64,000 nt of DNA, from positions 248,001-312,000 of the forward strand of contig JBJXGE010000070.1 of the NCBI GenBank assembly GCA_046154185.1, in the 5' to 3' direction. The notes beneath the pieces are model-generated. The model was not told where the DNA came from, did not search any database, and worked only from the letters and a program-made list of their open reading frames with translations. Shown piece by piece: positions 61,338-64,000 of the stretch. The stretch's first letter is position 1; each line of letters begins with the position of its first letter. The translations under genes and the position numbers were made by a program. The stretch is from JBJXGE01 sp046154185. Lineage in GTDB: Bacteria > Planctomycetota > UBA8108 > UBA1146 > JAJFFE01.

Positions 61338-62675
61338 TCAATCGACGGCAGCCGATGCCGCGTCGACGGTCGGTGTATTGAGATCCCGAAAGGTCAACCG
61401 ACCCAGCCGCTCGGCGGTCTCGGCTTCTAGGCTCGCGATGAGTCGGCCAGCCGCCGAATTCGCGAGATCGATGCCGGGCAAACGGAAGCCGGTGCCGGCT
61501 GGAAAAAGGCCGAAGACTTCGGCGATGCCGCAGCGTTCGGGCGCTCGCGTCGGCAGGAGCGCGCCGCCGGCGGTGACCACGACGAGCTGCGCGGCGGATA
61601 GGCGGGAGAGCACTTCTTCGACCATCTGGAGCGGAACGCCGCAGTCGCGGGCGATCGCGGCGGAGTCCGGCGCGGTCGCGGTCCGGCCCGAGAAGCCGAA
61701 GTAAACGCGTTCGAGCAACAGCACTGCCAACACCGGCCGCGTGATGCGTTGGCCCTCGGAGCGCGTCCGGATTTCGCGCTCCAGCGTGGAGAAGTTCTGA
61801 ATACAGTAGCTCAACTCGCAGCCGACGAACGCGATCAGCCAGGAGAAATAGGCCCAAAGTAAGAACAGCGGTACCACGCCGAGGGCGCCGTACAGACTTT
61901 GGTTCGCCCAATTTTGCACGTACTGACCGAACAGCCACGCGCCGAGTAGCCAAACGATGGCGGCGCAGATCGCGCCGGCTGACGCGGCGTTGATGGAAAC
62001 TGCGGCGTCCGGCAAGAACCGATAGACCAACGTAAACCCGAAGAACGTCAGAACGAGCGGCAACAGTGTGTTTTGGATCGCCGCGATTTGGAGGTCGTCG
62101 ACGACTTGTGATTTGAGCGCGACCGACACGCCGAGAATCAGCGGGAGCGCGGTCAGAAGGAGCCAAAAAGTCGCGAGTTTCTTGAAGAACCCGCCGACAC
62201 TCTGCACATTCCAAATCACCGAGAAGCTGCGCTGCGCCGAGCGGAACAGCGCCGTCACTGAAATCACGAGGCCAAGGACGGCCAGCGGTGTCACGGCGCG
62301 GCCGGCGGCGATCGGAGTCGCAAGGCTCTGCTTGATTTGCTCGAACGCAGCGCCGATTTCGCTTCGGACTTCATCGCTTTTCCCGAGCGATTGCATCCAA
62401 GCCTTGAGCGCATTGAGCTGCGCATCGAACAGCTCGAGATTGCTGCGGAAGATCATAAAGAGCAGCACGACCAGCGGGATCAACCCGACGGTCGTTGCAA
62501 ACGTGAGCGCGGACGCGCGTTCAAGTGCGAGATCGTGCGAGAACTTCCGGCCGAGCAGATAGAGCAACTTGCCGGCGTCGCGCACGCGCCGCGTCGACCA
62601 ATGCCACGCGCGCTCGTCGAGTTCGAAGAGCGCCTCGAACCGGCGTTGAACCGCGAGCTTAATGAGCTGAAACAT
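61338..62675 (-). CDS. YihY family membrane protein
   Basis: 445-aa integral membrane protein of the YihY/BrkB family, whose true role is unsettled. The family signatures are ALTFATTVGLIPLVVLLFMIF near 60-85, RSAQRSFSVIWNV, and GALGVVPLFLLWAYFSWLIAFVGCELSYCIQNF near 260-290. Six membrane helices are seen, and a C-terminal cytoplasmic domain of about 130 residues resembles a winged helix (SAAIARDCGVPLQMVEEVLSRLSAAQLV). The ATG at 62675 precedes the first conserved segment. Confidence 0.9.
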   Translation of the reverse strand: MFQLIKLAVQRRFEALFELDERAWHWSTRRVRDAGKLLYLLGRKFSHDLALERASALTFATTVGLIPLVVLLFMIFRSNLELFDAQLNALKAWMQSLGKSDEVRSEIGAAFEQIKQSLATPIAAGRAVTPLAVLGLVISVTALFRSAQRSFSVIWNVQSVGGFFKKLATFWLLLTALPLILGVSVALKSQVVDDLQIAAIQNTLLPLVLTFFGFTLVYRFLPDAAVSINAASAGAICAAIVWLLGAWLFGQYVQNWANQSLYGALGVVPLFLLWAYFSWLIAFVGCELSYCIQNFSTLEREIRTRSEGQRITRPVLAVLLLERVYFGFSGRTATAPDSAAIARDCGVPLQMVEEVLSRLSAAQLVVVTAGGALLPTRAPERCGIAEVFGLFPAGTGFRLPGIDLANSAAGRLIASLEAETAERLGRLTFRDLNTPTVDAASAAVD

Positions 62676-62877
62676 AAACTCTCGCCTCGCTGATGAACGA
62701 CCAGCACGTGGGGGAAGGTCGATGCCTCGACGACTCCATCGATATCGACGGCGCACCACGCGCAAGATTCGGTTTCTTCGGCGATCTCACTTGCTTATCG
62801 TGCTCGGGCAGCCGCGCTGAACCATCACCTGTCGTCGGGTCCCGCGTCCCTGACGACTGTACGCAAAGCTCATCTTC

Positions 62878-63555
62878 TTGCGCATTTCTGACGGTAGCTG
62901 GCGAAAGTCTATAGTTTGGGCCATTGCGCTGGTAGTCGGCTTCGGGTGCGCCTGCGCGCTCGATCGGCCGATTTGGCAAGCGCTCCCAGATCCGCAATTG
63001 CGCACGAGCGAAACGTCGCGGCTTTTTCGCGCGGCGGGTCTGGTCACGACGCATGCGTTGTTCGCGCTAGCGCTCGTCCTCTGCGATTGGCCGCTCCGAA
63101 CAACGCACGGACTCGGCACGGCGCTGCGGCGCGGGGGCTTACTCATCTTGTCGAGCGGATTGAGTGGCGCGTTGGCGGAGGCGCTCAAACTCGTCCTGCG
63201 TCGACACCGGCCCTTCCCGACTCGCATCGGTTGGGACGGCGAGTACTCGTACATCCCTTGGCGGGTCGACCCCTTCGATGCCGGTCACATGGGATTGCCG
63301 TCGGGTCACGCCGCTACCGCGTTCGGCGCCGCTTGGATGTTGTGCTTGCTGTTTCCACGGGCCACGCCGGTGTGGTTGTTCTTTGCGGCGGGCTGCGTCT
63401 ACTCGCGGATCCTCGATCAGAAGCACTTCTTGAGCGACGCGTATTACTCGATGGTACTCGCGGGCGCGGTCGCGCTGGCGCTCTGGCGCGCGGCGGGCGC
63501 GATGAAACTGGGATTGGTCAGCCGGTCAACTGCCGAACGCGAGCGTCAATCCTGA
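62878..63555 (+). CDS. PAP2 family lipid phosphatase
   Basis: 225-aa membrane phosphatase. The three catalytic motifs are present: KLVLRRHRP, PSGHAATAFG with the active His, and SRILDQKHFLSDAYYS. Hydrophobic helices surround them, as in undecaprenyl pyrophosphate or phosphatidate phosphatases. A TTG start is used; its ribosome site is weak, so a few residues of doubt remain. It may recycle polyprenyl phosphates for the cell wall or glycan pathway. Confidence 0.88.
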   Translation: MRISDGSWRKSIVWAIALVVGFGCACALDRPIWQALPDPQLRTSETSRLFRAAGLVTTHALFALALVLCDWPLRTTHGLGTALRRGGLLILSSGLSGALAEALKLVLRRHRPFPTRIGWDGEYSYIPWRVDPFDAGHMGLPSGHAATAFGAAWMLCLLFPRATPVWLFFAAGCVYSRILDQKHFLSDAYYSMVLAGAVALALWRAAGAMKLGLVSRSTAERERQS

Positions 63556-63575
63556 AAATTGGCGGCCGAGGGCCC

Positions 63576-63612
63576 AAAAAAAATCTCCTCACTGTCCCTA
63601 CACAATGAGGAG
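63576..63612 (-). terminator. Intrinsic terminator, minus strand, inner of two
   Basis: Read on the minus strand, CTCCTCA/TGAGGAG arms (63606-63612 and 63585-63591 on plus) flank a 14-base loop and are followed by A then eight T (63576-63583 on plus). The same hairpin is enclosed by an 8-base outer stem (63571-63578 with 63616-63623, one wobble pair). Confidence 0.65.
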
Positions 63613-63637
63613 CTGTTTGGGTCTGAAATAAACGAGG

Positions 63638-63679
63638 AAAAAAGGGAAGCCTGTTCAGTGGGTGTAGGGACGAACAGGC
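63638..63679 (-). terminator. Intrinsic terminator, minus strand, outer of two
   Basis: Perfect 8-base arms GCCTGTTC (63649-63656) and GAACAGGC (63672-63679) flank a 15-base loop. On the minus strand the stem is followed by TTCCC and six T (63638-63643 on plus). The loop is complementary over 10 bases to the loop of the neighbouring terminator. Confidence 0.65.
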
Positions 63680-64000
63680 CATTTGGGTCGTGGTCAGTAG
63701 CCGCTGCGGCTAATCTGGCCTCCTTGGGTTGAGAGTTGTGTTTTCAAGGCTGTCACATCCTGGTTGCGCGAGTTTAAAAAAACCTGCCGCTTATCGAAGC
63801 GAAAGCCACGAGTCGCAAGTGCCGGCACCGACGCCCGAGGTCAACGATCCGACTTAAGAGTGCGAGTATCAGAAGACGGCCATCGCGATACGTCCGCGTC
63901 GTACAAAATCGGCAAGCAGGCTCACGGCATCCGCAAACTGAAAACAGTCGCAGACTCAAACCCTGAGCAAAGACGCTTTCTGCCGAGTCAGCCGCCCGTA

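Larger units (their letters stand above)
63556..64000. other. 445-base structured, mostly non-coding right end
   Basis: After the phosphatase stop there is no well supported gene. It contains two minus-strand terminator-like hairpins (63576-63612 and 63638-63679), a 6-base-arm hairpin TAGCCG-CTG-CGGCTA at 63699-63713, and CCTTG/CAAGG arms flanking 63723-63749. A plus-strand frame is open from 63701 to the edge without a clear start or high-GC codon style. A minus-strand 61-codon frame at 63774-63959 also looks random. A structured RNA or an incoming minus-strand transcript is the best explanation. Confidence 0.5.

Noticed and set aside
63774..63959. A 61-codon minus-strand frame at the right end
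   Set aside because: It has a TTG start, no ribosome site, Cys/Arg-rich random composition and no match to a known family.
1..64000. CRISPR arrays, insertion sequences, rRNA or phage genes
   Set aside because: No regularly spaced repeats, transposase, integrase or rRNA segments were found on reading through both strands.

Overview
The window is a GC-rich, densely coded stretch of bacterial chromosome with no plasmid, phage or insertion-sequence signature. I infer a Planctomycetota-like organism. Three secreted proteins end in the paired Ca-binding dockerin-type repeats that are common in that phylum, and the large TPR/ATPase regulators, GT39-TPR fusion, DUF3634-type protein and PQQ-type sugar dehydrogenase fit. 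This is inference from domain style, because no rRNA or marker gene is present. Many genes use GTG, TTG or even CTG starts, and coupled 4-base overlaps are frequent.

Layout. 1-8430: the end of a 3-hydroxyacyl-CoA dehydrogenase, a string of palindromes, a secreted esterase, a padR-ABC ATPase-FtsX permease operon, and a membrane glycosyltransferase with a TPR tail. 8529-14070: a tightly coupled DNA repair operon (AlkD-like, SbcD-like nuclease, SbcC/YhaN-like ATPase). 14140-15852: a phospholipase D-like protein. 16306-23956: an atypical (clade II) nitrous oxide reductase cluster, with membrane diheme cytochrome c, nosZ, nosB-like gene, nosD, nosF, nosY and nosL all on one strand. 24074-34945: a glycosyltransferase, a dockerin-bearing sugar dehydrogenase, a TPR/transglutaminase-like protein, a dockerin-bearing metalloprotease, an HD hydrolase, a phosphodiesterase-like lipoprotein and an S41 peptidase. 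34957-39664: a minus-strand cluster of pseudopilins, a PilX-like protein and a poly-Gly lipoprotein. 39933-43470: an FG-GAP/UnbV/dockerin protein and a MarR-DoxX-pirin stress operon. 43601-52888: UvrD-type helicase, Tat-exported asparaginase, HAD hydrolase, MFS carrier, two paralogous membrane proteins and a dehydrogenase/enoyl-CoA hydratase fusion. 53000-56460: an ECF sigma/anti-sigma/secretin-N-domain operon, a very small histone-fold protein, and a GT2. 56494-63555: a giant STAND-TPR-GAF-Fis regulator, a YihY family membrane protein and a PAP2 phosphatase. 63556-64000: a non-coding, structured end.

How the parts work together. The nos genes would let the cell respire N2O: the diheme cytochrome passes electrons to NosZ, NosDFY and NosL supply copper, and the NosB-like protein belongs to the clade II set. 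The repair trio probably acts on alkylated or broken DNA. The pseudopilin genes beside dockerin/cohesin-like secreted proteins suggest investment in the cell surface and extracellular breakdown. The items most worth following are the pair of hairpins with complementary loops at the right edge, the small bacterial histone at 55398, and the compact nos cluster.
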